Counted from the first letter of the stretch, positions 1 to 9,124 are shown. The stretch is 64,000 bases of DNA from Spirochaetota bacterium (GCA_027858855.1 JAQIBV010000008.1:1-64000), one strand, 5' to 3'. Translations and numbers: made by a program. Notes: generated by a model from the sequence alone, not told the origin.

Positions 1-249
1 AATCATAAATTGAAGCTTAAAAATCTGACTAGTGCATTAGAGGCCGGTGGAACACTTACGGCGCCTCTTATTCCATGGAACAGTAATGCTGTGTTTGTAT
101 TTTTAACCCTTGGAGTCCCAGTAGTAAAGTTTGCTCCATATGCCATATTGTGTTGGCTGACACCAATAATTGTGATAGTGTTTGCATATTTCAACATTAA
201 AATAGCGAGAACAAAAACACCTGATGAAGAACCTGAAGATCAGCAATAG
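1..249 (+). CDS. NhaC-family Na+/H+ antiporter, C-terminal end (5' cut by window edge)
   Basis: The frame is open from the first base and ends at TAG 247-249, so only about 82 C-terminal residues are present. The stretch LEAGGTLTAPLIPWNSNA matches the conserved late region of NhaC-type antiporters (a GTL-T-PLIPWN pattern), followed by two hydrophobic segments and an acidic hydrophilic tail rich in E and D. NhaC proteins exchange Na+ for H+ across the inner membrane, and some relatives exchange amino acids. A TTG at position 10 is in frame but internal to the family motif, so it is not a start. A second antiporter gene lies 1.2 kb downstream. Family assignment is good; substrate is not determinable from this fragment. 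Confidence 0.8.
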   Translation, partial: NHKLKLKNLTSALEAGGTLTAPLIPWNSNAVFVFLTLGVPVVKFAPYAILCWLTPIIVIVFAYFNIKIARTKTPDEEPEDQQ

Positions 250-627
250 CAATAATTACAGGAAATCTTGCAGATCATGTAGGAAGTATTCAAGAAAAAT
301 TTATTCAAGGTGATAATTGGTAAGTCGTAAGAAAACCAACTATTAAAATATGGCAACTTTTAGTTGTATCAATTAAGTATTTCATATAACCCCCGTAATA
401 CCTTGGTCGCAAATCAAAGATTTGCTGCTCGGGTGTGCTGCCTAAGACGGAATGAGTTTTTATACAGTACTAAAGAGGATTATTTACCAGTGTAATCCTC
501 TGGCGCCCGCAGGATTTTTGTGAAACAAAACCTACAAGGGCGTAGTACGGTGATTGATTAAAATTTTCTTGCTAAATAGAGAACCACCTCAATACTGTCT
601 AACAGTTGAACTACATGGAGGTGAGCA
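250..627. other. Intergenic region with two small hairpins
   Basis: I see no gene in these 378 bases. Two perfect inverted repeats are visible: a 7-bp stem with a 3-base loop at 409-425, and a 9-bp stem at 474-482/493-501 with a 10-base loop. Neither is followed by a T-run, so neither is a convincing terminator. They could belong to the leader RNA of the PTS-IIA gene that follows. I do not recognise a known riboswitch. A 24-codon open stretch just after the antiporter stop resembles no family I know. Confidence 0.35.
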
Positions 628-1446
628 ATGAATATTGTCGATGCACTTCACACATCCTGCATAAAAATGAACAGTACCGCAAAGACACGGGACGAGGTCC
701 TGCAAGAGATCGCGGCTCTTGCTGCTAATACAGAACCTCTCTCTTCTGTGTCAGAAAAGAAAGTATACAAGACTCTGCTGGAACGTGAAAAGATAGGAAG
801 CACCGGTTTTGGACGGTCGATTGCACTGCCCCATTGCGCGCTCGACAAGATTGACTCATTTGTTGTTGGAATTTTGACAACAGTTCAAGGTGTTGATTTT
901 GATTCTGTTGATGATGAACCGGTTCGAGTCTTTTTCTTTATAATTGGCCCTTTAAATCAGCGGAATCAGCACATCAGAATACTCAGTGAAATATCGAATG
1001 TGTTGAAAACAGAGAGCTGCTTCGACGAATTCCTTCAGGCGCAGGACGCTGAAGACCTGAGACGCCGATTCTTAAGTCATCTCAATGTAACGAAAAGTGA
1101 CACTGCCTCAGAAACAGCGATGATGTGCCAGTGCATTATTCATATCCAGAACGAAGATTATTTTGATGATATACTCGAACTGCTATCATCTGAAGTTGAG
1201 GGATCACTCACCGTCGTGGATAGCGCAAACGCAGGCTTCTACCTGAACAGAATGCCGCTTTTTTCATCGTATTGGACGGACAATGGAAAACGTTTTTCCC
1301 GTATGCTGATTGCTGTTATCAAGAAGCCGGCCCTTAATGATATAATCCGCCGCATCAGCATGATCGTCCCCGACCTGCAGGAACAAACCGGTGTACTGAT
1401 TACCGTGCAGGACCTTATATACACCACCGGAAGTATCGACTTCTAG
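628..1446 (+). CDS. PTS EIIA (type-2, mannitol/fructose class) domain protein with extra C-terminal domain
   Basis: 272 residues. Residues 1-150 form a type-2 PTS EIIA domain: the motif GSTGFGRSIALPHC places the phospho-accepting histidine at H69. Residues 160-272 form a second region (MMCQCIIHIQN to the end) that is not EIIA and may have an alpha/beta regulatory fold; I cannot name it. The start is fixed by a strong ribosome site (GGAGGTG) 7 bases upstream. The next gene, a cation:proton antiporter, begins 11 bases after the stop, so the two are surely one operon. No sugar permease is present, which points to a regulatory EIIA that adjusts the antiporter in response to PTS phosphorylation state. 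That link is inference from context. Confidence 0.85.
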   Translation: MNIVDALHTSCIKMNSTAKTRDEVLQEIAALAANTEPLSSVSEKKVYKTLLEREKIGSTGFGRSIALPHCALDKIDSFVVGILTTVQGVDFDSVDDEPVRVFFFIIGPLNQRNQHIRILSEISNVLKTESCFDEFLQAQDAEDLRRRFLSHLNVTKSDTASETAMMCQCIIHIQNEDYFDDILELLSSEVEGSLTVVDSANAGFYLNRMPLFSSYWTDNGKRFSRMLIAVIKKPALNDIIRRISMIVPDLQEQTGVLITVQDLIYTTGSIDF

Positions 1447-1457
1447 CAGGAGTACCA

Positions 1458-2702
1458 ATGACACAGATAATTGAAAATATACAAAATCTTCCTATAACCC
1501 CGATACTTGCGGTAGGTATCATTACCTTCGTGGGGTTTTATATTGGAAAGACCACCCAGTTTATTAAGTTACCGTCGATAATCGGTTTCATGGTTGTCGG
1601 TGTCCTCTTTGGACCGTCACTCTTTAACATATTAAACAACTCGATGCGGGACTCTCTCTCGTTTATTACCGATATCGCGCTGGCATTTGTGGCCATCAGT
1701 ATCGGACTGGAACTCAGCTTCTCCTCATTAAAAAAACAGGGTGCCGGTATCATAACCGTCATCTTTACCGAATCATTGCTTGCATTTGCACTGGTAGCAT
1801 CTCTTATCTATCTGCTTACACGGGACCTTCCGCTCTCCTTAATCTTCGGCGCGATCGCACCTGCGAGTGCACCGGCGGGTACCGTTGCCGTCATTCAGGA
1901 ATTCCGAGCAAAAGGCCCTCTTACCAAGGCACTCTACGCCGTTGTGGGTTTTGATGACGGCCTGGGAATCATTATCTTCGGGTTTTGCGCGGCAATCGCA
2001 CGGAGCCTGCTTATTGCCGAAAGCGGCGGTGAGACCCCGGGCTTCCTTAATCTGATGAGTGCACCACTCCTTGAAGTGTTTCTCAGCCTTCTCGTAGGTG
2101 GTGTTATCGGTATTATCTTATGCATCCTTGCCCGGAGAATGTCCGACAACCGGGGTCTCTTTATTCTTGTCTTTTCGCTGGTTATGCTCTCTATCGGCTT
2201 ATGTCATATGTTTCATCTGTCTCTTATTCTTACCAACATGATTATCGGTATGTTTATCGTGAATACACAGGCAAGTTCCCTTACGCACCGAATCACAAAC
2301 GAGCTCTCGCAGATAATGCCGCTTCTCTTCGTTATGTTCTTTGTCCTGGCCGGTGCAAATCTTCATATCTCCGCTCTTCCGGCTCTTGGTGCTGTTGGTA
2401 TTGTGTATGCCGTCGGAAGAAGTACAGGACTTGTGACAGGAGCAGCAATTGGCGCATTTCTGGGAAAACTGAACACAAACATTCGTAAATACATCGGCAT
2501 GGGTATCCTGTCGCAGGCGGGGGTTGCTATCGGACTTGCTCTTATTGTAAAGAAGGAGTTTTCTACACTCGGCAGTCACGGTAGTCAGATAGGCGCAACA
2601 GTATTAACAACCATCACGGCAACATGTATTTTCTTTGAACTTATCGGACCGGTATTAACGAAGATCGGACTTGAGAAAGCAGGAGAGATACAAAAACAGT
2701 AG
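1458..2702 (+). CDS. Cation:proton antiporter (CPA2-like membrane protein)
   Basis: 414 residues with about 12 hydrophobic segments and no soluble tail. The adjacent aspartates D166-D167 in VVGFDDGLG are typical of the ion-binding helix of monovalent cation:proton antiporters (Pfam Na_H_Exchanger), and the glycine-rich LSQAGVAIGL near residue 350 matches the late conserved helix of that family. It would exchange Na+ or K+ for H+ across the inner membrane. It lacks the RCK/TrkA-N domain of KefB/KefC, so control must come from elsewhere; the EIIA protein encoded just upstream in the same operon is the obvious candidate. Ion specificity cannot be read from the sequence. Confidence 0.85.
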   Translation: MTQIIENIQNLPITPILAVGIITFVGFYIGKTTQFIKLPSIIGFMVVGVLFGPSLFNILNNSMRDSLSFITDIALAFVAISIGLELSFSSLKKQGAGIITVIFTESLLAFALVASLIYLLTRDLPLSLIFGAIAPASAPAGTVAVIQEFRAKGPLTKALYAVVGFDDGLGIIIFGFCAAIARSLLIAESGGETPGFLNLMSAPLLEVFLSLLVGGVIGIILCILARRMSDNRGLFILVFSLVMLSIGLCHMFHLSLILTNMIIGMFIVNTQASSLTHRITNELSQIMPLLFVMFFVLAGANLHISALPALGAVGIVYAVGRSTGLVTGAAIGAFLGKLNTNIRKYIGMGILSQAGVAIGLALIVKKEFSTLGSHGSQIGATVLTTITATCIFFELIGPVLTKIGLEKAGEIQKQ

Positions 2703-2964
2703 GCGTGTGTCCTCCTATATTTCATCCTGCATTCTCCATGCAAAGCTTTGCCTTCTTTCATACTGGAGTAAAAATGGAAACGCTTAACTCAGAATTGGAT
2801 ATGTTGTTTTCGCGGGGAGGAATTGAAAATCTCAGGCTTGCTTGAGTCGGTAGGAAGCTTGACTGCCACAGTTATAGGAGCCTCAGTTTTTGAAAATGAT
2901 ACCGTTTGATTAATTATTCGTGGTATATTTTTATGTTCTGGTATTGATGTTTGGCTTTGCCCGT

Positions 2965-3690
2965 TTATTGTACGATCGTCATAAGTTCTTCTTTTTCACC
3001 GTTGAAGACATTGAAGTCGACATATCCCCGGATGCCGGTCACCTTTCCACGGTCTGTATACTGCCAGAAGAGCCATGGACGCCTGTCCGGGAGCTGGGGA
3101 GGGTGGTAGTAATCGCATATCCAGATGGAGCAGTCGGTATAATGACCTTCCAGATATCTCTCATAGAATCTGTAGTTTGTATAGAGGATGGGCTTTACAT
3201 TATACGCCTTTTCGATTTTATCGATATATATATCCAGTTCACGGTGCAGTTTTTCTTTTGAATCCTTTTCATTACTGCGCCCCATATATTCAAGATCAAT
3301 AACCGGCGGCAGCATGCCTGGAAGATTCGGAACTGTTGCGATAAAGTTCTCGGCCTGCTCTTTGCCTGTTCTTTTAAATGAAAAAAAATGATACGCACCC
3401 ACGATGAGCCCGTGCTGCCGGGCCCGACTGAAGTTATAGGCAAATCTTTTATCTACTAAGTCTCCTCCTTCGGTGGCCTTCATAAAAACAAATGTAAATT
3501 TACTGGTGCTCACTTTGGCCCAGTCGATCTCACCCTGATGATGGGAAACATCAAGCCCCTGAACCGGATGCTTTGAGAAGGAGATGTAATTATTCCGGAT
3601 ATTTCTGTAACTGCTGCAAGAGGTAAGCAGTGCCGACAGGAAGAAGAGGTATATGAGGCAATAGATTTTATAAATATATCGATGAATCAT
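2965..3690 (-). CDS. Glycoside hydrolase family 25 (lysozyme-type) lipoprotein
   Basis: 241 residues. The N-terminus is a lipoprotein signal (hydrophobic run followed by LTSC, lipid-modified Cys at 25). The GH25 fold is seen from GLDVSHHQGEIDW (D47 of the DVSHHQG motif) through PPVIDLEYMG (the D132/E134 catalytic pair) to WLFWQYTDRGKV and VDFNVFNG, which are the usual final strands. GH25 enzymes cleave the beta-1,4 bond between N-acetylmuramic acid and N-acetylglucosamine in peptidoglycan. As a lipoprotein it would act in the periplasm or at the outer membrane, in wall remodelling or defence against other bacteria. It stands alone, divergent from the RNase H gene. Confidence 0.88.
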   Translation of the reverse strand: MIHRYIYKIYCLIYLFFLSALLTSCSSYRNIRNNYISFSKHPVQGLDVSHHQGEIDWAKVSTSKFTFVFMKATEGGDLVDKRFAYNFSRARQHGLIVGAYHFFSFKRTGKEQAENFIATVPNLPGMLPPVIDLEYMGRSNEKDSKEKLHRELDIYIDKIEKAYNVKPILYTNYRFYERYLEGHYTDCSIWICDYYHPPQLPDRRPWLFWQYTDRGKVTGIRGYVDFNVFNGEKEELMTIVQ

Positions 3691-3771
3691 TATATTATTT
3701 ATCTCCTTAAAAAACGCTATGAAAGAATTACCTGAAGGGTAAAAAAAATCAATACATATATCAAGCCGTAT

Positions 3772-4278
3772 ATGAGTCTAACTTCCGTCGTGCAGGAGAA
3801 TTTTATTATAGAAATCTATACAGACGGCAGCTGTAATCCTGCCGGGAAGCTCGGTGCCTGGGCTGCAATTATTCTCATGTTTGGAGAGGAGATAGTTTTA
3901 AGTGGAACCGAATCGACCAGTTCACATAATGCTATGGAGCTTCTCGCGGCAATCAAGGCTCTGGAGCATGTTGCGGCAATCAAGGCTCTGGAGCATGTTG
4001 CGAAGATGAGCTCCCTGCATGAAGAAATTGTTCTCTACTCAGACAGTCAGTATGTTGTTGGTGCTGTAACAAGAATGGATGCGCTTATTGCGGATAATTT
4101 CATAACCGGAAAAGGAACAGTGAGAAAGAATAAAGAGCTACTTAAAACCCTTTTTCTGCTGATTCAAAAACTTTCGCCGCACTTTTATAAAGTAGCCGCA
4201 CATCAGAAAAAAACCGCGCAGAGAAATATAAACAGGGAAGTTGATAAACTTGCACGAAAGCTGGTACGAAAATCATGA
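3772..4278 (+). CDS. rnhA: Ribonuclease HI with an internal 9-residue duplication
   Basis: 168 residues. It cleaves the RNA strand of RNA:DNA hybrids. All catalytic positions are present: D18 in IYTDGSCNPAG, E56 in HNAMELLAAI, D91 in LYSDSQYV, and H144/D158 in AAHQKK...NREVDKLA. Immediately after the catalytic Glu the nine residues AAIKALEHV occur twice in tandem (59-67 and 68-76), encoded by a perfect 27-bp direct repeat, which lengthens the first long helix. Normal RNase HI is about 150-155 residues. Whether the enzyme is still active is unclear. The ribosome site is weak. The gene overlaps yaiI by ATGA, so the two are translated together. Confidence 0.9.
   Translation: MSLTSVVQENFIIEIYTDGSCNPAGKLGAWAAIILMFGEEIVLSGTESTSSHNAMELLAAIKALEHVAAIKALEHVAKMSSLHEEIVLYSDSQYVVGAVTRMDALIADNFITGKGTVRKNKELLKTLFLLIQKLSPHFYKVAAHQKKTAQRNINREVDKLARKLVRKS
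3946..3999 (+). repeat. Perfect 27-bp tandem duplication inside rnhA
   Basis: Two identical 27-base units (3946-3972 and 3973-3999) follow each other without spacer, and the next three bases (GCG) begin a third copy. The unit encodes AAIKALEHV. Because 27 is a multiple of three the reading frame is kept. Complete identity of the copies suggests a recent slippage or unequal-recombination event, or an assembly artefact. Confidence 0.97.
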
Positions 4279-4727
4279 CTATCTATGTAGACGCTGACGC
4301 ATGCCCAACCGCAATTAGGGATATACTCCTGCGTGCTGCAGAGCGAAAGAAAATTCCTGTAATTTTTGTTGCCAATTCGACACTGAAACTGCCGCACTCT
4401 GTCTTCGTTTCAATGCACGTGGTTGAAAAGGGACCAGACATTGCAGATGACTGGATTGCCTTTAGAGCCAGCGAGGGTGACCTTGTTATTAGCGAGGATG
4501 TCCCGCTCGCGGACAGGGTGATAGAACATGGTGCTGTTGTTCTATCCAGCAGAGGGGTGTTTTTGGATAAGACTAACATCAAGGCACGCCTTGCTACAAG
4601 AGACCTGCTTTCAGACTTGCGTGACTCGGGTGTGGAAACAGGCGGCCCGCCTCCCTTTGATCAAAGAACAGTGCGTGCTTTTGCAAACGGGCTCGACCGG
4701 TTTTTGCAAAGAAAATGCATGAATTAA
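4275..4727 (+). CDS. YaiI/YqxD family protein (UPF0178, DUF188)
   Basis: 150 residues, the usual length of the family. The start MTIYVDADACPTAIRD is the family hallmark, and NRTVRAF-type conservation is seen near the C-terminus (FDQRTVRAFANGLDRFL). Members have a PIN-like NYN nuclease-type fold, but the biochemical role is not established. The start codon overlaps the stop of rnhA (ATGA), implying co-transcription and translational coupling with an RNA-processing enzyme. Several conserved acidic residues (D6, D8, D57-58 region) could bind metal; that is inference. Confidence 0.9.
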   Translation: MTIYVDADACPTAIRDILLRAAERKKIPVIFVANSTLKLPHSVFVSMHVVEKGPDIADDWIAFRASEGDLVISEDVPLADRVIEHGAVVLSSRGVFLDKTNIKARLATRDLLSDLRDSGVETGGPPPFDQRTVRAFANGLDRFLQRKCMN

Positions 4728-4829
4728 ATTATGAACTAATGAAATTATACCATTACATAAAAGATCCCCCCTAAATAAAGCAGGCACCTCTTGTTTGGTC
4801 TCAAGATAAGAGGTAATTTCAATAGTTCC

Positions 4830-4868
4830 CTTTTGGCGTTCTTTCAGCTGTGCAAAGAACGCCAAAAG
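4830..4868. repeat. Perfect 15-bp stem hairpin downstream of yaiI
   Basis: Arms 4830-4844 and 4854-4868 are exactly complementary (CTTTTGGCGTTCTTT and its complement) around a 9-base loop. A weaker 7-bp hairpin (ACCTCTT/AAGAGGT) lies just before it at 4786-4814. There is no T-tract after the stem on either strand, so a classical intrinsic terminator is not supported. Position between yaiI and the acyl-CoA synthetase gene suggests transcript-end stabilisation or a processing site. Confidence 0.7.
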
Positions 4869-4962
4869 AGATGACCGCGAAATATTTGATTCCCCTTGAC
4901 GTTTCTCATAGTACGAGCCACTGTAGTTATGTTGCTTACATTCTGTATCAATGGAGATCCCG

Positions 4963-6729
4963 ATGCCATCTTCTGTACCGGAAATGTTTTTTGAAACCGT
5001 TCATACCTGTCCCCAAAAAGAAGCCCTTCGAATACAGAGAGACAATTCCCTCCTTTCTTTCAGTTATCAGGAATGCGGAACGAAGGTTGAAAAGCTGGCA
5101 AAAGCACTTTTTGATGCCGGAATAAAACCGGGAGACCGGGTGGCAATACTGTCAGACAATATGCCCGAATGGTCTCTTAGTGACCTGGCATTGCTCTCAA
5201 TTCAGGCTATTGTTGTTCCTGTTTACCAGACACTGCCGTCCCAACAGATTTCTTATATACTGAATGATGCGTCTTGCAAAGCGATCTTTGTGCAAAACAC
5301 CGAACAATATGAGAAGATAGTTGAGATACACGATGCGGTGCCAAGCCTGTCTCTCATTTTCTCTTTTGAAAGGATCAACGCATCCATTTTAACCTTTGAT
5401 GAGCTCATAGCTGGCATACTGGACGATCAGGGTCCCTGGCTATCCGGGCGAATCGCCGGGATAGATCCCCAAAAAACATGTAGTATAGTATATACTTCCG
5501 GAACAACAGGTGATCCAAAGGGAGTAGAACTTAACAATGCCGGTTTTGTGCATGACATAGTCGAATCTGAGCGTGTACTGACTTTGTACCAGGACGATGT
5601 ATTCCTCTCATTTCTGCCCTTGTCGCATCTGTATGAACGCCTTGCAGGTCACTGGTGCCCCATGTATCGGGGGAGCACCATACATTATGCCAGAAGTATT
5701 AAGACTGTTATAGAGGATATATCAATAGCAGCGCCAACAGTTATGGTCTCTGCTCCTCGACTTTTTGAAAAAGTGGCCTCTGCCGTTAAGGACCGGGCAG
5801 CATTAGGAAACATTCCTGCAAGAATGATTTTTTCCTGGGCATTGTCGGTTGGGTTAAGATATCACGAAAAGCGGGTTTCCGGATGCACCATGCTACTGCT
5901 TCCTCTTTTTTATCGGATTGCGTGGAAGCTTGTATTCTCAAAAATAAAAAAGAAGCTGGGAGGACGATTTCGGTGCCCCATCGCGGGGGGAGCACCCCTT
6001 TCTGTTGAAACATTGAAATTTTTTGAAGCAATTGACATGCGTATTATCGAAGGGTATGGAATGACCGAAGCCCATCTTATTATTACACTGACTCCTCCGG
6101 GTAAGACCCGATACGGTTCATGCGGAAAGGCAATAGGTGGTGTATCCCTTAAAATAGCCGATGACGGAGAAGTTCTGGTAAAGGGGCCCACCGTTATGAA
6201 AGGATATTACAATAAACCGGACTTGACATCCGAAATTATTGATGAAGAGGGATGGCTCCATACGGGTGATATCGGATACCTGGATGATGACAACTACCTG
6301 TACCTGGTTGATCGTAAGAAGAATATAATAGTTACCTCAGGTGGAAAAAACGTAGCGCCTGCCCCTATAGAGCATCGCTTAAAAAAGAGCAAATATATAA
6401 ACGACATCTGCCTGGTGGGAAGCCGCAGAAAATTTATCAGCGCTTTGATTATTCCGGAGATAAGTGAACTTCGCAGATGGGCCGAATTACACGGTTTGGC
6501 CGATGCAACAGACAATGAGCTGTGTGAAAATGATTCAGTTTATCTGTTGTATCAGGATGAGATAAACCAGCTTCAGGACGGGCTTGCCCGCTTTGAGACG
6601 GTAAAGAAATTTCAAATAGTCAAGGAACCACTTTCAATCGAAAAGGGAGAGATAACTCCCAGCATGAAAATAAAGAGAACCGTTGTTGAGAAGAATTATA
6701 AAGACCTGATAGACAGAATGTATGAATAA
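4963..6729 (+). CDS. Long-chain fatty-acid--CoA ligase (AMP-forming)
   Basis: 588 residues. It activates fatty acids to acyl-CoA through an acyl-AMP intermediate. Signatures of the adenylate-forming family are YTSGTTGDPKGVE (P-loop, A3), GYGMTEAH (A5), GWLHTGDIGYLDDD (A7) and DRKKNIIVTSGGKNVAP (A8), in the order and spacing of the FadD15/long-chain branch. I chose ATG 4963 because GGAG sits 8 bases upstream; an in-frame ATG 12 bases earlier has no ribosome site. There are no membrane segments. It appears monocistronic, after the 15-bp hairpin and before a 360-base gap. Confidence 0.9.
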   Translation: MPSSVPEMFFETVHTCPQKEALRIQRDNSLLSFSYQECGTKVEKLAKALFDAGIKPGDRVAILSDNMPEWSLSDLALLSIQAIVVPVYQTLPSQQISYILNDASCKAIFVQNTEQYEKIVEIHDAVPSLSLIFSFERINASILTFDELIAGILDDQGPWLSGRIAGIDPQKTCSIVYTSGTTGDPKGVELNNAGFVHDIVESERVLTLYQDDVFLSFLPLSHLYERLAGHWCPMYRGSTIHYARSIKTVIEDISIAAPTVMVSAPRLFEKVASAVKDRAALGNIPARMIFSWALSVGLRYHEKRVSGCTMLLLPLFYRIAWKLVFSKIKKKLGGRFRCPIAGGAPLSVETLKFFEAIDMRIIEGYGMTEAHLIITLTPPGKTRYGSCGKAIGGVSLKIADDGEVLVKGPTVMKGYYNKPDLTSEIIDEEGWLHTGDIGYLDDDNYLYLVDRKKNIIVTSGGKNVAPAPIEHRLKKSKYINDICLVGSRRKFISALIIPEISELRRWAELHGLADATDNELCENDSVYLLYQDEINQLQDGLARFETVKKFQIVKEPLSIEKGEITPSMKIKRTVVEKNYKDLIDRMYE

Positions 6730-7091
6730 ATGACAAAAAAAACTCAGAATAGGCAAATCCCCTGGTAATATTGTGAGTAGTGAACCCGCTTAAATTTAAG
6801 ATAATCAAAGAGTCATGGAACAAAACTGACAAACTGAGTTCCGGTGCGCAGCAAATCATTCACTCGCATTATGTATTTCTGAACTACATCATGAGTTTAA
6901 ATTACCTGTAGTCTATAAGTATTCAATAGATGTACGAGTGTTACAGAGATTGTATTATTGGATAGAATGCACTAAATGATATCAGATGGTTTCAAGAATA
7001 GGGTCATATCGACAACCTGTTCCGGAAAAAAGAGTTGATGTCCATTTAATTTATTATTATATTATAATAAAAGATTAAATGGGGGTTAATC
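6730..7091. other. Intergenic region, nothing recognised
   Basis: 362 AT-rich bases between the acyl-CoA synthetase and rhodanese genes. I see no gene, terminator with a T-run, or known RNA. The last 50 bases are almost pure A/T and may hold the rhodanese promoter; GGGGG directly before ATG 7092 is its ribosome site. Confidence 0.4.
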
Positions 7092-7487
7092 ATGACCAGG
7101 AAGATTTGTTTAATATTTTACATATTGCTTTTTGCAAGCTGCGTGCAGGCTGAAGAGTCGCAGACTGCTGCTAACCCACCTCAGGGCGAATACAGGAAGA
7201 TAACACCGGAAAAAGCGAAGGAGTTGATGGTTGAAGGAAACCTCATACTGGATGTAAGGACACCTGAAGAGTTTGAGCAGGGACATATCCCGGGTGCAGT
7301 TCTTTTGCCTGTTCAGGATATACTTAACAACAAGCTGGATCTTTTGCCTGACAAAGGGCAGATAATACTGGTATATTGCCGAAGCGGAAACCGGAGTGCT
7401 CACGCAACACGTTCACTCATCAGAGAGGGGTATACAAACGTAATTGATTTCGGCGGGATTATTGACTGGCCCTATGAGATTGAATAG
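7092..7487 (+). CDS. Exported single-domain rhodanese
   Basis: 131 residues: a signal peptide (hydrophobic residues 5-20, ending FASCVQA-EE, so either signal peptidase I cleavage or lipidation at C17) and one rhodanese domain. The domain shows DVRTPEEFEQGHIPGAVLLP and the active-site loop VYCRSGNRSA with the catalytic cysteine C96. Rhodaneses carry a persulfide on this cysteine and transfer sulfur, or act as thiol-redox partners. Location outside the cytoplasm suggests sulfide or thiosulfate handling in the periplasm. The start is set by a GGGGG ribosome site. No sulfur-metabolism neighbours help refine the role. Confidence 0.88.
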   Translation: MTRKICLIFYILLFASCVQAEESQTAANPPQGEYRKITPEKAKELMVEGNLILDVRTPEEFEQGHIPGAVLLPVQDILNNKLDLLPDKGQIILVYCRSGNRSAHATRSLIREGYTNVIDFGGIIDWPYEIE

Positions 7488-7678
7488 AAACAACTATTGA
7501 ATCTGTAAACTACTATCACTGAAAGGCAAGGGCGCGCTTCCCGAAAATCGCATAGATATCTATCAGTGAATCCTGAAATGGATGTTCACAAGAATTCCTC
7601 CTGTTAAATGAACTCTTAATTTTATTCCGGAATGTTCATATTGGTAACCAAAAAAATATTCTTCATTATAATGATCAA

Positions 7679-9124
7679 TTAATGCTGTACGGCTGATTCG
7701 GTGCGGTCGCGTCCTTTTCTTTTGGCTTCATAAAGAAGGGCGTCCGCCCGTTTGATTATTACATCTATGTTTTCAGAACCGTTGTTGTTGGTAACTCCTG
7801 CGCTGATGGTTATTGTGATCGGATTATCTTCAAAATAGAAAATTGTTTTGTTTATTGTTGAACGGATTTTATCCATTGTAGCTACTGCATCTACGAGTGG
7901 ACAGTTTTTTAATAGAATTAGAAATTCCTCTCCACCCCAGCGAAACAGAAGGTCACTGTCGCGGATTGAATTTTTTACTATTTCTGTAATTTTGATCAGA
8001 ATCTGGTCGCCAGCAGCGTGGCCATAGGTATCGTTAATTGCTTTAAAAAAATCAAAATCGAAAATTGCCAGTGAAAAAACAAGTTGCGACCGAATACTCT
8101 CTTTTCGCAGTATTTCAATGTACAGGTCAAAGGCTGTTCGGTTGTACGAACCGGTTAATTTGTCTGTTGTGGCAAGTTGCTCCATTCGAGTATTATAGCG
8201 TGAAAGTATATAGAGTAAAATTATCAGAATGCCGATACAGATAATTATGCTCATAGCAATATTTATATAGAGCGCGACACGAATGTTTTCAGTTATTCGT
8301 TGTTCGGTCTGCTCGATTATCATGATCCAGTCCAGTTCCGGGATGAAGCGACTGCTTATGTGAATAGTCTCCATGCCCTGTTCAAAGGAAATAACCTGAG
8401 GGGCCTTTGTTAACAGAATATCCTTTTTATTGTGGAGCCCCGGCAGGTCGGTTATTTGCGATCCCTGCAGTAGGCTTTGGGCACTGTAGAGTATTACTTT
8501 TCCTTTAGCATCTGAGATATAAATATTTTTTTTGTATTTCAGATTGTGATCATCAATAATTTTACGAACTGCTACAACTTCTATACCCACTCCGGTAGAA
8601 CCGATAAAATTATCATCATGGTCAAAAACCTTATAGTTGAAAAAGATGGTTGATTCATCATTATTGGTTGCATCGGCTTCAATGTTCAGCTCGTATAAGC
8701 GGTCTGCTTTTTTCAGGTTATAAAACCAGTTGTCCCGAGTGTCGGCAGGGCTGACCTTTTTAAAGATTCCTTTGGGGTAGTAGTAGTTGCCGGTTTGGTT
8801 GGAAACAAAAAAGGCGGAAGATACGTTATAGTTTTGTTTAATCTGTTTAAGGTAGTTTTTTATCTGATTCTGGTCTTTTTCACCATTTATTATCCATTTA
8901 CGCAGGAATGCGTCATTTGCCATAACTGAGGCAATCAGTTTGGGAGCTAAAAGGTCGGTTTTGATCTTTGAATAGATTGTGCCGCTTGTTAGCGGAATTT
9001 CGCTGGATTTGATTTGTGATCGCAGCGAATGACGTGATACCAAAAAACTGGAAAGGGTTGTTAATATAAACCCAAACAGCAGTAATAAGATTATAAAGAC
9101 TATGTAAAACCGTGTTTTTATCAC
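7679..9124 (-). CDS. Membrane-bound diguanylate cyclase with Cache-type sensor
   Basis: 481 residues. TM1 at about 7-29, a periplasmic Cache-like sensor at 40-280 (conserved DNWFYNLKK and FFNYKVFDHDDNFIG blocks), TM2 at about 284-307, and a GGDEF domain at 315-475. The active-site signature is GGEEF at 397-401, a functional variant, so it should make cyclic di-GMP from two GTP. The product-inhibition I-site RxxD is intact at R388-D391, with correct spacing to GGEEF. It is monocistronic. Together with the HD-GYP phosphodiesterase at 36 kb it forms part of the c-di-GMP network. The ligand of the Cache domain is unknown. Confidence 0.92.
   Translation of the reverse strand: MIKTRFYIVFIILLLLFGFILTTLSSFLVSRHSLRSQIKSSEIPLTSGTIYSKIKTDLLAPKLIASVMANDAFLRKWIINGEKDQNQIKNYLKQIKQNYNVSSAFFVSNQTGNYYYPKGIFKKVSPADTRDNWFYNLKKADRLYELNIEADATNNDESTIFFNYKVFDHDDNFIGSTGVGIEVVAVRKIIDDHNLKYKKNIYISDAKGKVILYSAQSLLQGSQITDLPGLHNKKDILLTKAPQVISFEQGMETIHISSRFIPELDWIMIIEQTEQRITENIRVALYINIAMSIIICIGILIILLYILSRYNTRMEQLATTDKLTGSYNRTAFDLYIEILRKESIRSQLVFSLAIFDFDFFKAINDTYGHAAGDQILIKITEIVKNSIRDSDLLFRWGGEEFLILLKNCPLVDAVATMDKIRSTINKTIFYFEDNPITITISAGVTNNNGSENIDVIIKRADALLYEAKRKGRDRTESAVQH

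Noticed and set aside
2774-2845. Small frame of 23 codons after the antiporter gene
   Set aside because: Too short, no ribosome site or similarity.
2920-3261. Open frame opposite the GH25 gene
   Set aside because: It lies within the well-supported GH25 lipoprotein gene on the other strand and has no family or ribosome site.
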